A DNA stretch of 64,000 bases, taken from NCBI RefSeq assembly GCF_021545335.1, contig NZ_CP089312.1, positions 2,170,001 to 2,234,000 on the forward strand, in the 5' to 3' direction. Made by a program: the position numbers and the translations under genes. A model generated the notes under the pieces. That model was not told the DNA's origin, made no database searches, and saw nothing but the letters and a program-made list of their open reading frames with translations. The first letter of the stretch is position 1, and the number at the start of each line of letters is the position of its first letter. This document shows positions 46,686 to 54,953 of the stretch, piece by piece. The stretch comes from Streptomyces sp. GQFP. Its GTDB lineage: Bacteria > Actinomycetota > Actinomycetes > Streptomycetales > Streptomycetaceae.

Positions 46686-47336
46686 TCAGGAGGGGCCGAC
46701 CGGCAGGACGTCCGGGGAGAGCGCGCCGGCGTGGGCGGAGGCGCTCGTCATGCGGCGACGGTGGTGGCGTCGGCACAACACCTCGTAGCCGACCTCCGCG
46801 GCGAGGCTGCTCACATCGCCGACCACGACCTGCTCGCCCTCCACGACCATCTCGCCGTTCACGGTGCGTGCGTTGTGCGTGGCCCGCGCGCCGCACCAGC
46901 ACATCGCCTCGACCTGGAGCGTCTCTATCCGGTCCGCCAGCTCGATCAGCCGTCGCGAGCCCGGGAAGAGCTTCGTGCGGAAGTCGGTGGTGATGCCGAA
47001 GGCGTAGACGTCGAGGCGCAGATCGTCGACCACGCGCGCGAGTTGGTCGATCTGGTCCGGCGCCAGGAACTGCGCCTCGTCCACGATCAGGTAGTCGACC
47101 CGGCCGCCCTGCGACACCCGGTCCACGACATAGCCGTACAGATCCATCCCCAGGACCGCCTCGACCGCGTCGGTCACCAGACCGAGCCGCGAGGAGAGCT
47201 TGCCCTCCCCCGCGCGGTCGTCCCGGGTGAAGATCAGACCCTGCAGTCCCCTCGCCGACCTGTTGTGCGCGATCTGCAGCGCCAGGGTCGACTTCCCGCA
47301 GTCCATCGTCCCGGAGAAGAACACCAGCTCGGACAT
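46686..47336 (-). CDS. tdk: Thymidine kinase
   Basis: A 216-residue type II thymidine kinase: P-loop SGTMDCGKSTLALQIAHNR, DYLIVDEAQFLAPDQIDQLA (Walker B and lasso start), YAFGITTDFRTKLFPGS, and zinc cysteines in EAMCWCGARATHNAR and EVLCRRHH. It phosphorylates thymidine with ATP in the salvage pathway. The ATG at 47334-47336 overlaps nothing; the phosphodiesterase-like gene ends 67 bp upstream on the same strand. The C-terminal tail after the last zinc ligands is short and variable. The 218 bp between its stop and the NlpC gene hold no recognised gene. Confidence 0.96.
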   Translation of the reverse strand: MSELVFFSGTMDCGKSTLALQIAHNRSARGLQGLIFTRDDRAGEGKLSSRLGLVTDAVEAVLGMDLYGYVVDRVSQGGRVDYLIVDEAQFLAPDQIDQLARVVDDLRLDVYAFGITTDFRTKLFPGSRRLIELADRIETLQVEAMCWCGARATHNARTVNGEMVVEGEQVVVGDVSSLAAEVGYEVLCRRHHRRRMTSASAHAGALSPDVLPVGPS

Positions 47337-47403
47337 GGGAGGTTGAGCACCTTTCGGCGAGAGACACGGAGGAGTGGCAGGTGGGTCGGGAAGGGGGGAA
47401 GCG

Positions 47404-48594
47404 TCAGGAGCGTACTTGGAGCAGCGGGACGAGCTGTTCCGCGGGGGTCATCGAGCCGTGGTTACCGACCATCGCCGACTCCCTCGGCTCCCGCTCGGAA
47501 GCGACGATCAGGACGTCGTCCCGCGCCGCCGCGACCACGTCGCCGATCCGTCCGTACACCCGTTCGTCGACCGTCGGTCCGAACCAGCCCGCCGCTATGG
47601 CCTCGTCCCTCGATGCCACCCAGAACTGCTCGCCGAGCACCTCGCGCCAGCAGGTCAGTACGTCGGACTGGGCGCCCGGCACCGCGTACACGTGCCGCGC
47701 CCGGCCCTCGCCGCCCAACAGGGCGACGCCGGCGCGCAGTTCCCAGTCCTCGTCGAAGTCGATGCGGTGCTGCTCGTCGAACGGGATGTCGATCATGCCG
47801 TGGTCGGCGGTGACGTACAGCGCGGCGCGCGGCGGGAGTTGCTCCGCCAGCCGCTGGACGAGCCGGTCGACGTACATGAGCTGGCCGCGCCAGGCGTCCG
47901 AGTCGACGCCGAAGCGGTGGCCCTTGCCGTCCACCTCGGCGTAGTACGTGTAGACCAACGAGCGGTCACCGGCGGCCAGTTGCTCGGCCGCCAGGTCCAT
48001 GCGGTCCTCGCCGGACAGCTTCCCCCGGAACGTTCCGCCACTGAGCGCGATCTTGGTCAGCGGGGTGTTCTCGAAGGTCGGCGAGGAGACCTGGACCGTG
48101 TGCACACCGGCCTGGTGCGCCAGCTGGAACACCGTGGGGTGCGGCTGCCACGCGCGCGGTTCCGTCCACGGCTGCCAGCGCAGCTGGTTCATCAGCTCGC
48201 CGGTGGCCGGGTTGCGGACGGTGTAGCCGGGCAGGCCGTGCGCACCCGGCGGCAGCCCGGTACCGACGGAGGCGAGGGAGGTCGCGGTGGTCGCGGGGTA
48301 GCCGGTGGTGATCGGGCGGCCCGTGTCCCCGCGTGAGCTGCTTATGAGGGAGCTCATGAAGGGGGCCTCGTCCGGGTGGGCGAGGAGCTGCTCCCAGCCC
48401 AGTCCGTCGATCAGGAACACGCAGTTCCGGTCGGCGGGCGCCAGCTCCGGGATGGCCGGGGACATGCCCGGTACGTCCATGCCGGCGGCCAGAGTGGGCA
48501 GCAGGTCGGCGAGCGAGCCCGTGCCGTAGTGCGGGACGGGGGCGGAGGAGACTGCGAGTGGTTCCGGGTGGTCCCAGGTGGTGGGCTGGGACAT
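47404..48594 (-). CDS. Alkaline-phosphatase-superfamily phosphodiesterase/nucleotide pyrophosphatase
   Basis: A 396-residue protein. RNCVFLIDGLGWEQLL holds the first metal Asp, then TGYPATTATSLASVGTGL supplies the nucleophile Thr (TTATS), and YVTADHGMIDIPFDEQHRID the later metal residues. It belongs to the type I phosphodiesterase/nucleotide pyrophosphatase group. No signal peptide is seen, so it probably acts in the cytoplasm. The ATG at 48592-48594 overlaps the DUF5998 stop by one base (TGATG), so they are co-translated. Substrate is unknown. Confidence 0.9.
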   Translation of the reverse strand: MSQPTTWDHPEPLAVSSAPVPHYGTGSLADLLPTLAAGMDVPGMSPAIPELAPADRNCVFLIDGLGWEQLLAHPDEAPFMSSLISSSRGDTGRPITTGYPATTATSLASVGTGLPPGAHGLPGYTVRNPATGELMNQLRWQPWTEPRAWQPHPTVFQLAHQAGVHTVQVSSPTFENTPLTKIALSGGTFRGKLSGEDRMDLAAEQLAAGDRSLVYTYYAEVDGKGHRFGVDSDAWRGQLMYVDRLVQRLAEQLPPRAALYVTADHGMIDIPFDEQHRIDFDEDWELRAGVALLGGEGRARHVYAVPGAQSDVLTCWREVLGEQFWVASRDEAIAAGWFGPTVDERVYGRIGDVVAAARDDVLIVASEREPRESAMVGNHGSMTPAEQLVPLLQVRS

Positions 48595-49181
48595 CAGCGG
48601 GCGACGTCCGCGGTCGCCTCGGAGAGTGCCTGCGCGAAGACGAGGGCCTGGCGGACCGTCTCGGGGCCGTCGCCGGCCTCGCTGACGCGCAGGCTCAGGT
48701 CGTCCGCCGTGGAACTGCCCGTGTAGCCGTGGTCGGCCTCGCAGTTGGGGTCGCCGCAAGCGGCCGGCTCCAGGTCGATACGGGCGACGGCGCCCCAGCC
48801 GATGGTCAGGACGACCTCACGGGGCAGCGTGCCCGGCGTGTACGACTCCGGGTTGGCGACGACCCTACTGAGCACGACGGACGAGATCCGGCCGAGCTTC
48901 ACGGATTCCGTGGACGTGGTGGCGTACGGCGTCGGGGATGTGGTGTCCGCGGCCTGCTCGTCGGTGTGGCTGACGATGAAGCGGTTGCCCGTGAGGACGA
49001 GCACGGTCACATGCCGACGCACCTCGTTCGCGTCGAACGTCGTCTCCTGGTGGACCAGGTACGACCGGATGGAGTCGCCGCCGATCGCGGCCTCCACCGC
49101 CTCGGCCACGAGGGCCGGGTAGTAGCCGCTGCGCTCGATCGCCGCTCGCAGCCCCTGGGTCGATGTACTGGTCTTGGCCAT
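48594..49181 (-). CDS. DUF5998 family protein
   Basis: A 195-residue soluble protein (GLRAAIERSGYYPALVAEAV, ETTFDANEVRRHVTVLVLTG, 'NRFIVSHTDEQAADTTSPTP', CGDPNCEADHGYTG). Two close cysteines in GDPNCEADHGY and ACGDP might bind metal. The family is actinobacterial and uncharacterised as far as I know. The ATG at 49179-49181 is used. It precedes and is coupled to the phosphodiesterase gene, and follows the GNAT/CoA-ligase gene on the same strand 41 bp downstream. Confidence 0.88.
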   Translation of the reverse strand: MAKTSTSTQGLRAAIERSGYYPALVAEAVEAAIGGDSIRSYLVHQETTFDANEVRRHVTVLVLTGNRFIVSHTDEQAADTTSPTPYATTSTESVKLGRISSVVLSRVVANPESYTPGTLPREVVLTIGWGAVARIDLEPAACGDPNCEADHGYTGSSTADDLSLRVSEAGDGPETVRQALVFAQALSEATADVAR

Positions 49182-49221
49182 GTGCCCATCCTACGGGGGC
49201 CCACTGACTGCGAGGCACCGC

Positions 49222-52200
49222 TCAGTACACAGGAAGTGTCCTGGGACCCAGGTCGTCACGGACGGGCGGCGGCGCCAGCCGCACCGACGCCCCGAGCACG
49301 CTCAGCCCGTGCTGTGCGACGACCACCGGCTCCAGGGAGACGGCGATGACCTCGGGGTGGTCGTCGACGAGCCGCGACACCCTGAGCAGCAGTTCTTCCA
49401 GCGCTCCGGTGTCGACCGGCGCCGAGCCGCGCCAGCCGAAGAGGAGCGGCGCCGTCCGGATCGACCGGATCAGTGAGGCCGCGTCGCGGTCGGTGACCGG
49501 TATCAGCCGGTGCGCGGTGTCCCCGAGCAGCTGCGAGGCGGGCCCGGCGAGCCCGAAGGACAGCACCGCGCCGGCCGCCGGGTCGATGACCGCCCGTACG
49601 ACGGTGTCGACTCCCCGCGATGCCATCCCCTGCACGACGGGCCGCACCTCGTGCGGATTCCCGAAGAGGCCGGTCAACTCGGCGTACGCCCGCCGCAGTT
49701 GCTCCTCGTCCGCGAGATCCAGGCGTACGCCGCCCAGGTCGGCGCGGTGGCGCAGGTGGGGGGCGGTGGCCTTGAGGGCGATCGGGTAGCCGATGGTCCG
49801 CGCGGCGGCCACGGCGTCGTCGGCGCTCAGCGCGGGGAGGGCCCTGCGCACCGGGATGCCGTACGTCCCGAGCAGCTCGCACGTCTCGTCCGTACCGAGG
49901 GTGAGCCCCTGCCCGCGCGCGAGGAGCCCGCCGATCAGCTCGGCGGCGCCCTTCTCGTCGATGTCCTCGTACCCGGGCACCTTGCCGGGCTCGGCCACCT
50001 CCCGCCGCCACTGCCCGTACTTCACGGCTTCGGCGAGGGCGCGGACGGCGCGTTCGGCGGCGGGGTAGGCGGGGATGAGACGGGAGCAGGAGTCGGGGGT
50101 GGGCGGGGGCGGTGCCTGTGTCTGTGACACGGGTGGGGTGGACGGCTGTCCCGGCCCTGCGGCGGGGGGCTCCCACGCCCCCGCCGTGCGCGGGCGTTCC
50201 GCCCCCGCGGTGGGCGGCTGCCCCTGCCCGGGGGCAGGCGGCTGTCCCGGCCCCGCCGTGAACGAACGCTCCGCCCCCGCGGTGGGCAGGCGTTCCGCAG
50301 GGCGATGGGGGTCCCCCCGCTCGAGCGAAGCCGAGAGCGGGGGAGGGTGAGCACCGCCCGCAACGCCGGGTGCCACGGAACCCGCCTGTGGTGCCGTGCT
50401 CGCGGCAGCCGACAACGCCTCCGCAAGTCCGCCCAGCTCCACATGCACCACCAGCACCGGCTTACCGGGAACCTCCGCCGCCGCCGACCTCAGGGCCTCG
50501 GCCAACGCGGCATCCCCAGGGGAGCCCTCCCCCACCGTGGGGATCGCGGTCACCACCACCGCATCGCACCCCTCGTCCGCCAACGCCTCCGACAGCGCCC
50601 GGCGGAAGTCCTCCGGCGACGCCCCCGTCGTCAGATCCAGCGGCGCGAGCGGCCGCAGGCCCTCCGACAGGCACGCGTCGTACGTCAGCAGGCCCAGCGA
50701 CTCCGAGTTCCCCAGGATCGCCACCCGCGGCCCGGCGGGCAGTGGCTGCCGGGCCAGCAGCAGCCCCGCGTCGACCAGTTCGGTGATCGTGTCCACGCGG
50801 ATCACCCCGGCCTGCCGCAGCAGCGCGGACACCGTCGCGTGCGGCAGCCGCGTGGCCCGTACGGCATGTCCCTGTGGAGCGGCGCCACCGTGCCGCGCCC
50901 CCTGGACGACCACCAGCGGCTTCGCCGCCGCCGTGCGCCGCGCGAGGCGCGTGAACTTGCGCGGGTTGCCGATGGATTCGAGGTACATGAGGACGACGTC
51001 GGTGTCCGGGTCGTCGTACCAGTACTGGAGTACGTCGTTGCCGGACACGTCGGCCCGGTTGCCGGAGGAGACGAACGTCGACACACCCGTGACCCCGGTG
51101 ACGCCTCCCCCGCGCCGGTGCAACCGGGAGAGGAGGGCGATCCCGATGGCGCCGGACTGCGCGAACAGGCCGATCCTGCCCGGCCTCGGCATCTCTGGGG
51201 CGAGCGACGCGTTCAGCCGGACGTCCTCGGCGGTGTTGATGACGCCGAAGGCGTTGGGGCCGATGATGCGCATCCCGTACGTGCGCGCGTGCCGTACGAG
51301 TTCGCGCTGCCGCTCCAGTCCCTCGGGGCCGCTCTCCGCGTACCCGGCCGAGACCACGACGAGCCCCTGCACTCCGTGCTCTCCGCACTCGGCGACGACA
51401 TCGGGGACGTACGCGGCCGGGACGGCGACGACCGCGAGGTCGACGGAACCCTCGATCTCCCGCACCGACCGGTGGGCCGGCACCCCGTCGATGTCCTTCT
51501 GCTCCTCCGGGAAGGCACTGTTGACCGCGTACAGGTCACCGGTGAAACCGGCGTCCCTGATGTGGTCGAGGACGCTGCGGCCGACGCCGCCGGGAGCGCG
51601 GCCGACGCCGATGACGGCCACCGCGCCCGGGACGAGGAGCCGACGTACGGAGCGTGCCTCGGCCCGCTGTTCCCGCGCGCGTTGGACGGCGAGGGAGCGG
51701 TCGGTGGGCTCCAGGTCGAACTCCAGGCGGACGACGCCGTCCTCGAAGCTGCGCTTCTGGGTGTATCCGGCGTCCGTGAACACCTTGATCATCTTGGTGT
51801 TGGCCGGGAGCACCTCGGCGGCGAAGCGGCGGATGTCGCGTTCGCGGGCGACGGCCCCGATGTGTTCGAGGAGGGCGGAGGCGACGCCCCTGCCCTGGTG
51901 GGCGTCCTGCACGAGGAAGGCGACCTCGGCCTCGTGGGCGGGACCGGACGCGGGCAGGCCGTCGGCATCAATGCGGTCATAGCGTACGGTGGCGATGAAC
52001 TCGCCGCCGACCGTGGCCGCGAGCCCCACCCGGTCCACGAAGTCGTGGTGGGTGAAGCGGTGGACGTCCTTTGCGGACAGGCGCGGATAGGGCGCGAAGA
52101 AGCGGTAGTACTTCGACTCGTCCGAAACCTGCTCGTAGAAGCTGACCAGCCGGTCGGCGTCGTCCGCGGTGATGGGCCGGATGCGGGCGGTGCCGCCGTC

Positions 52201-52263
52201 GCGCAGCACGACGTCCGCCTCCCAGTGGGCGGGGTACTCGTGCCGGTCCGACGAGTTCTGCAT
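49222..52263 (-). CDS. Bifunctional GNAT acetyltransferase / acyl-CoA synthetase-like protein (PatA-type)
   Basis: A protein of 1,013 residues. The N-terminal GNAT domain has LRDGGTARIRPITADDADRL and LVQDAHQGRGVASALLEHIG. A CoA-binding and succinyl-CoA-synthetase-like part follows (VIGVGRAPGGVGRSVLDHIR, IIGPNAFGVINTAEDV, GLFAQSGAIGIALLSRLHRR, VVVQGARHGGAAPQGHA). The C-terminal half has an ATP-grasp (GYPIALKATAPHLRHRADLG). It resembles the Pat/PatA protein acetyltransferases that modify acetyl-CoA synthetase, with ADP-forming ligase-like parts acting as a sensor. A Pro/Gly-rich insert separates the two parts (about residues 620-740), and part of it is encoded by an intergenic-type repeat. ATG 52261-52263 is the start. 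Confidence 0.9.
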   Translation of the reverse strand: MQNSSDRHEYPAHWEADVVLRDGGTARIRPITADDADRLVSFYEQVSDESKYYRFFAPYPRLSAKDVHRFTHHDFVDRVGLAATVGGEFIATVRYDRIDADGLPASGPAHEAEVAFLVQDAHQGRGVASALLEHIGAVARERDIRRFAAEVLPANTKMIKVFTDAGYTQKRSFEDGVVRLEFDLEPTDRSLAVQRAREQRAEARSVRRLLVPGAVAVIGVGRAPGGVGRSVLDHIRDAGFTGDLYAVNSAFPEEQKDIDGVPAHRSVREIEGSVDLAVVAVPAAYVPDVVAECGEHGVQGLVVVSAGYAESGPEGLERQRELVRHARTYGMRIIGPNAFGVINTAEDVRLNASLAPEMPRPGRIGLFAQSGAIGIALLSRLHRRGGGVTGVTGVSTFVSSGNRADVSGNDVLQYWYDDPDTDVVLMYLESIGNPRKFTRLARRTAAAKPLVVVQGARHGGAAPQGHAVRATRLPHATVSALLRQAGVIRVDTITELVDAGLLLARQPLPAGPRVAILGNSESLGLLTYDACLSEGLRPLAPLDLTTGASPEDFRRALSEALADEGCDAVVVTAIPTVGEGSPGDAALAEALRSAAAEVPGKPVLVVHVELGGLAEALSAAASTAPQAGSVAPGVAGGAHPPPLSASLERGDPHRPAERLPTAGAERSFTAGPGQPPAPGQGQPPTAGAERPRTAGAWEPPAAGPGQPSTPPVSQTQAPPPPTPDSCSRLIPAYPAAERAVRALAEAVKYGQWRREVAEPGKVPGYEDIDEKGAAELIGGLLARGQGLTLGTDETCELLGTYGIPVRRALPALSADDAVAAARTIGYPIALKATAPHLRHRADLGGVRLDLADEEQLRRAYAELTGLFGNPHEVRPVVQGMASRGVDTVVRAVIDPAAGAVLSFGLAGPASQLLGDTAHRLIPVTDRDAASLIRSIRTAPLLFGWRGSAPVDTGALEELLLRVSRLVDDHPEVIAVSLEPVVVAQHGLSVLGASVRLAPPPVRDDLGPRTLPVY
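50305..50346. repeat. Dispersed hairpin repeat inside the GNAT/CoA-ligase coding sequence
   Basis: The sequence GGGGGTCCCCCCGCTC, then GAGCGAAGCCGA, then GAGCGGGGGAG forms a hairpin (arms CCCCCGCTC and GAGCGGGGG). I know this block as a common intergenic element of Streptomyces. Here it is translated as part of the linker (HPPPLSASLERGDPHRP). Confidence 0.7.
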
Positions 52264-52400
52264 GCGCCCCAGAGTACGGCTCGCGTACGACAACGTCGCG
52301 AGGCAGTCTGTGGGGACCGAAGTCGGGCCCAGGCCGGGGTCCGAACGCGGTTCCGGGACAGGTTTCCACCTGCCTCCCGGAACGCTTCACGCTATGGAAC

Positions 52401-52416
52401 AATGGTCTAGACAACC
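52401..52416. promoter_or_regulatory. DasR-type site (dre) upstream of ptsH
   Basis: AATGGTCTAGACAACC matches the DasR consensus A(C/G)TGGTCTAGACCA(C/G)T at 13 of 16 positions, including the TGGTCTAGAC core. It ends 25 bases before the ptsH ATG. Control of ptsH by DasR, the N-acetylglucosamine-responsive GntR regulator, is established in S. coelicolor. Confidence 0.85.
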
Positions 52417-52441
52417 CTGAGACAGTGAAGGGCAGCATCAC

Positions 52442-52723
52442 ATGGCTGAGCGCCGCGTCAACGTCGGCTGGGCGGAGGGCCTCCACGCCCGCCCCGCCTC
52501 CATCTTCGTCCGTGCGGCCACGGCCGCCGGCGTCCCCATGACGATCGCCAAGGCCGACGGCAACCCCGTCAACGCGGCCTCCATGCTGGCGGTCCTCGGC
52601 CTGGGTGCCCAGGGCGGCGAGGAGATCGTCCTCGCCTCCGAGGCGGAGGGCGCCGACGCGGCGCTCGACCGCCTGGCGAAGCTGGTGGCCGAGGGACTCG
52701 AGGAACTTCCCGAGACGGTCTGA
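52442..52723 (+). CDS. ptsH: Phosphocarrier protein HPr
   Basis: A 93-residue HPr: phosphorylatable His15 in WAEGLHARPASIFV, and the regulatory-serine region around Ser47 in NPVNAASMLAVLGLGAQGGE. It carries phosphate from enzyme I to sugar-specific EIIA components of the phosphotransferase system. The ATG at 52442 follows AAGGGCAGCATCAC. A DasR-type operator covers the promoter and a strong hairpin terminator follows. It is a stand-alone transcript; the GntR gene beyond the terminator converges on it. Confidence 0.97.
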   Translation: MAERRVNVGWAEGLHARPASIFVRAATAAGVPMTIAKADGNPVNAASMLAVLGLGAQGGEEIVLASEAEGADAALDRLAKLVAEGLEELPETV

Positions 52724-52771
52724 GAAATTGAGGGCGGCGACAGCCGTCGCCTCAAAGGCACCATCCGCATA

Positions 52772-52811
52772 CGCGAAGGGGTCGCCCGGAATTCCGGGCG
52801 ACCCCTTCGCG
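52772..52811. terminator. Perfect 18-bp hairpin terminator
   Basis: CGCGAAGGGGTCGCCCGG (52772-52789), loop AATT, CCGGGCGACCCCTTCGCG (52794-52811), followed by TTTATCGTTTAT. It ends ptsH transcription and can also end the convergent GntR gene. Confidence 0.95.
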
Positions 52812-52878
52812 TTTATCGTTTATGGGCAGCAGAAATAATCCCCCGCGAATTCCACCCTCTTTGTATACGGCGCCCGTG

Positions 52879-53574
52879 TTAATGACGCAGGCCCGTCATG
52901 TTTACGGGATGTTGCGAAGTCCTCACACGCTCCGGACGGTCTCCGCCGCCGGGAAAGCGCAGCCGGTGCGCGCCGGCCGACCGCTCGGTGTGCAGCGCCG
53001 TGACGGCTCGCGCCCGCTCGCTGTCGCCGCGCGCCACGGCGTCCACGATCGCCCCGTGCTCGGTCCAGGACTCGACGGGGTTGACCGGGGCCTCCACCGC
53101 GTACATCCAGGCGATCTTGTGCCGGAGCTGGGTGAGCGTCGAGGTCAGGGCGTGGCTTCCGGAGGCCTGGGCGAGCGTCTCGTGGAACCAGCCGCCCAGG
53201 GAGCGCAGGTCCTCGCTGTTGCCCCTCCTGGCCCGCTCCTGCCCCAGCCTGACCAGGCCGCGCAGCACTTTCAGATGGGCCTCGGTGCGCCGCTGGGCGG
53301 CCCGGGAGGCACCCAGCGGCTCCAGGAGCATGCGCATCTCCAGCAGGTCGGAGGCCTCCTGCTCGGTCGGTTCCGCGACGCACGCGCCCGCGTGGCGCCG
53401 GGTCACCACGAAGCCCTCGGCCTCCAGGGTGCGCAGGGCCTCGCGGACGGGGACGCGCGAGACGCCGTACCGGCGCGCGAGCAGTTCCTCGGTGAGCCGG
53501 CTGCCGCGCTCGTAGACACCGGCGACGATGTCGTCCCGGATCGCCGTGCATACCGAGTGCGCCGGAATACGCAT
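52879..53574 (-). CDS. GntR-family (FadR-type) transcriptional regulator
   Basis: A 231-residue protein with an N-terminal winged helix (SVCTAIRDDIVAGVYERGSR, then LARRYGVSRVPVREALRTLE and AEGFVVTRRHAGACVAEPTE). A helical FadR/FCD C-terminal domain follows (DLLEMRMLLEPLGASRAAQR to TEHGAIVDAVARGDSERARA). The FCD domain usually binds a carboxylic acid ligand, often with a metal. The target is not evident; no operator in front of it was identified. It converges on ptsH across a strong terminator. It resembles the DevA-type developmental GntR regulators in overall layout only. Confidence 0.9.
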   Translation of the reverse strand: MRIPAHSVCTAIRDDIVAGVYERGSRLTEELLARRYGVSRVPVREALRTLEAEGFVVTRRHAGACVAEPTEQEASDLLEMRMLLEPLGASRAAQRRTEAHLKVLRGLVRLGQERARRGNSEDLRSLGGWFHETLAQASGSHALTSTLTQLRHKIAWMYAVEAPVNPVESWTEHGAIVDAVARGDSERARAVTALHTERSAGAHRLRFPGGGDRPERVRTSQHPVNMTGLRH

Positions 53575-53715
53575 GTCCGACCTCCGCTTTAATCCCCGTG
53601 AAACGTCGACGATTGACGTGTGTTCAGTGACTCTATTGCAGAGAACCGGAATTTCCGACGGCGGGCCGGAATCCAGGGATATTTTTTGGACACAGGGCCG
53701 CCGGAAACGCCGAAA

Positions 53716-53738
53716 GCCCCGGCTCGGGGAGCCGGGGC
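53716..53738. terminator. 9-bp GC hairpin terminator
   Basis: GCCCCGGCT (53716-53724), loop CGGGG, AGCCGGGGC (53730-53738), 25 bases beyond the stop of the M23 peptidase gene (leftward). Confidence 0.85.
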
Positions 53739-53762
53739 GACGACAAGAGATGCGCGTGGTTG

Positions 53763-54557
53763 TCAGACGTTCACACCGTGCGAGCGGAGGTAGGCGACGG
53801 GGTCCATGTCCGAGCCGTACTCCGCGGTCGTGCGGGCCTCGAAGTGGAGGTGCGCACCGGTGACGTTGCCGGTGGCCCCGGAGAGACCTATCTGCTGGCC
53901 CGGGGTGACGGTCTGACCGACGGACACGTTGATGGACGACAGATGACCGTACTGAGTGTACGTACCATCAATCATCTTGATCACGATGTTGTTGCCGTAG
54001 GCGCCGCCCCAGCCCGCCTCGACGACCGTGCCGGAGCCCACCGCGTGGACGGTGGTGCCGGACGAGGCGTGGAAGTCGATGCCGGTGTGGCTGCCGGAGG
54101 ACCAGACGGCTCCGCCCGACTTGTAGCCCGTGGAGATGTACGAGCCGGAGATCGGGGCGACGAAGGTGTTGAGGCGCTTGCGCTCGGCCTCGCGGGCGGC
54201 GCGGGCCTCCGCCTCGCGTGCCTCCTTGGCCCGCTCCTCCGCCTCCTTCTTCGCGGCGGCCAGGGCGCGTTTCTCGGCCGCGACGGCCCGCTTCTCGGCG
54301 GCGGCCTTCTCGGCTGCCTGCTCCTGTGCGGCGGCCTGCGCGTCGATCTGGTCGGCGAGCGCCTCGCCGATGGAGATCACCGGGGTGAGGCCGGTCTGCT
54401 CGGCGGCGGACTCCTCGGCGAGCGCCGGGGCGGCGAGGGTGCCGACGACGCCGGTGGTGGCGAGGGCCGCGACTCCGGCCGCGCGGACGGTCGTACGGGT
54501 GACGAGACTGGGGCGGCTGGGACGACGGTGCTTCCCGGTGGCGCGGGTGAACGCCAT
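53763..54557 (-). CDS. Secreted M23 peptidoglycan endopeptidase
   Basis: A 264-residue protein with a Tat/Sec-like signal (basic RRPSRPSLVTRTTVRAAG, then a hydrophobic VAALATTGVVGTLAAPALA, cleavage after ALA). A long alanine/glutamate-rich coiled coil follows (about residues 75-130), then a C-terminal LytM/M23 domain with zinc ligands in SGSHTGIDF and AHLHFEARTT. It cuts peptide cross-bridges in the cell wall. A c-di-AMP riboswitch occupies its 5' leader, as is usual for Streptomyces cell-wall hydrolase and rpf genes. ATG 54555-54557 follows a GGAAGGAAAGGACCAGCC-type site. Confidence 0.93.
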   Translation of the reverse strand: MAFTRATGKHRRPSRPSLVTRTTVRAAGVAALATTGVVGTLAAPALAEESAAEQTGLTPVISIGEALADQIDAQAAAQEQAAEKAAAEKRAVAAEKRALAAAKKEAEERAKEAREAEARAAREAERKRLNTFVAPISGSYISTGYKSGGAVWSSGSHTGIDFHASSGTTVHAVGSGTVVEAGWGGAYGNNIVIKMIDGTYTQYGHLSSINVSVGQTVTPGQQIGLSGATGNVTGAHLHFEARTTAEYGSDMDPVAYLRSHGVNV

Positions 54558-54582
54558 GTAGTGGCTGGTCCTTTCCTTCCTT

Positions 54583-54735
54583 CTCGCCTACCGGGTTAGC
54601 TGACGGGTTCGGAGCAGGAAGGTCTCCTACGGACCCCCTCGCTGGGCGCGCGGGCGTCCGATTCACCCCAGGGACTGCACAGTGTGGGTCCCCGGCTCCC
54701 CTGGCTCGCGCCATGTGGGGACTCGGCGATGACTG
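54583..54735 (-). ncRNA. ydaO-type c-di-AMP riboswitch
   Basis: On the minus strand the leader reads CATCGCCGAGTCCCCACATG, then GAGCCAGGGGAGCCGGGGAC, then CTGGGGTGAATCG and finally CCTTCCTGCTCCGAACCCGT, CAGCTAACCCGGTAGGCG. These are the conserved blocks of the ydaO motif, in order; CGCC and GGCG at the two ends can close the P1 stem. It sits 26-178 bases before the M23 ATG. In Streptomyces high c-di-AMP switches such genes off. Confidence 0.93.
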
Positions 54736-54862
54736 TCCGGGTGCCGCGGCTGCGGCGTAGTGCGTGACGGACAGCCGGACCGACGCTAAGCCGCGTAACT
54801 TTCAATCAACAAACCGATCACGGGTTTTGTAGCGCATGCCACAGGTCAGACAGTCAACCTCT

Positions 54863-54899
54863 CCATCAATACGGGCAACTTGCCCATCAATATGGACAA
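54863..54899. repeat. Two imperfect 16-bp direct repeats, 21-base period
   Basis: CCATCAATACGGGCAA (54863-54878) and CCATCAATATGGACAA (54884-54899) differ at two positions. They lie about 130 bp upstream of the riboswitch, in the expected promoter or operator region of the M23 gene, and next to the M16 terminator. Confidence 0.6.
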
Positions 54900-54900
54900 G

Positions 54901-54934
54901 AGGGGCCCGGTGACGCTTCCGTCACCGGGCCCCT
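54901..54934. terminator. Perfect 15-bp hairpin terminator
   Basis: AGGGGCCCGGTGACG (54901-54915), loop CTTC, CGTCACCGGGCCCCT (54920-54934). It lies 20 bases past the stop of the M16 operon and ends that leftward transcript before the M23 promoter. Confidence 0.9.
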
Positions 54935-54953
54935 GTCGTGCATCGCGGTGCCG

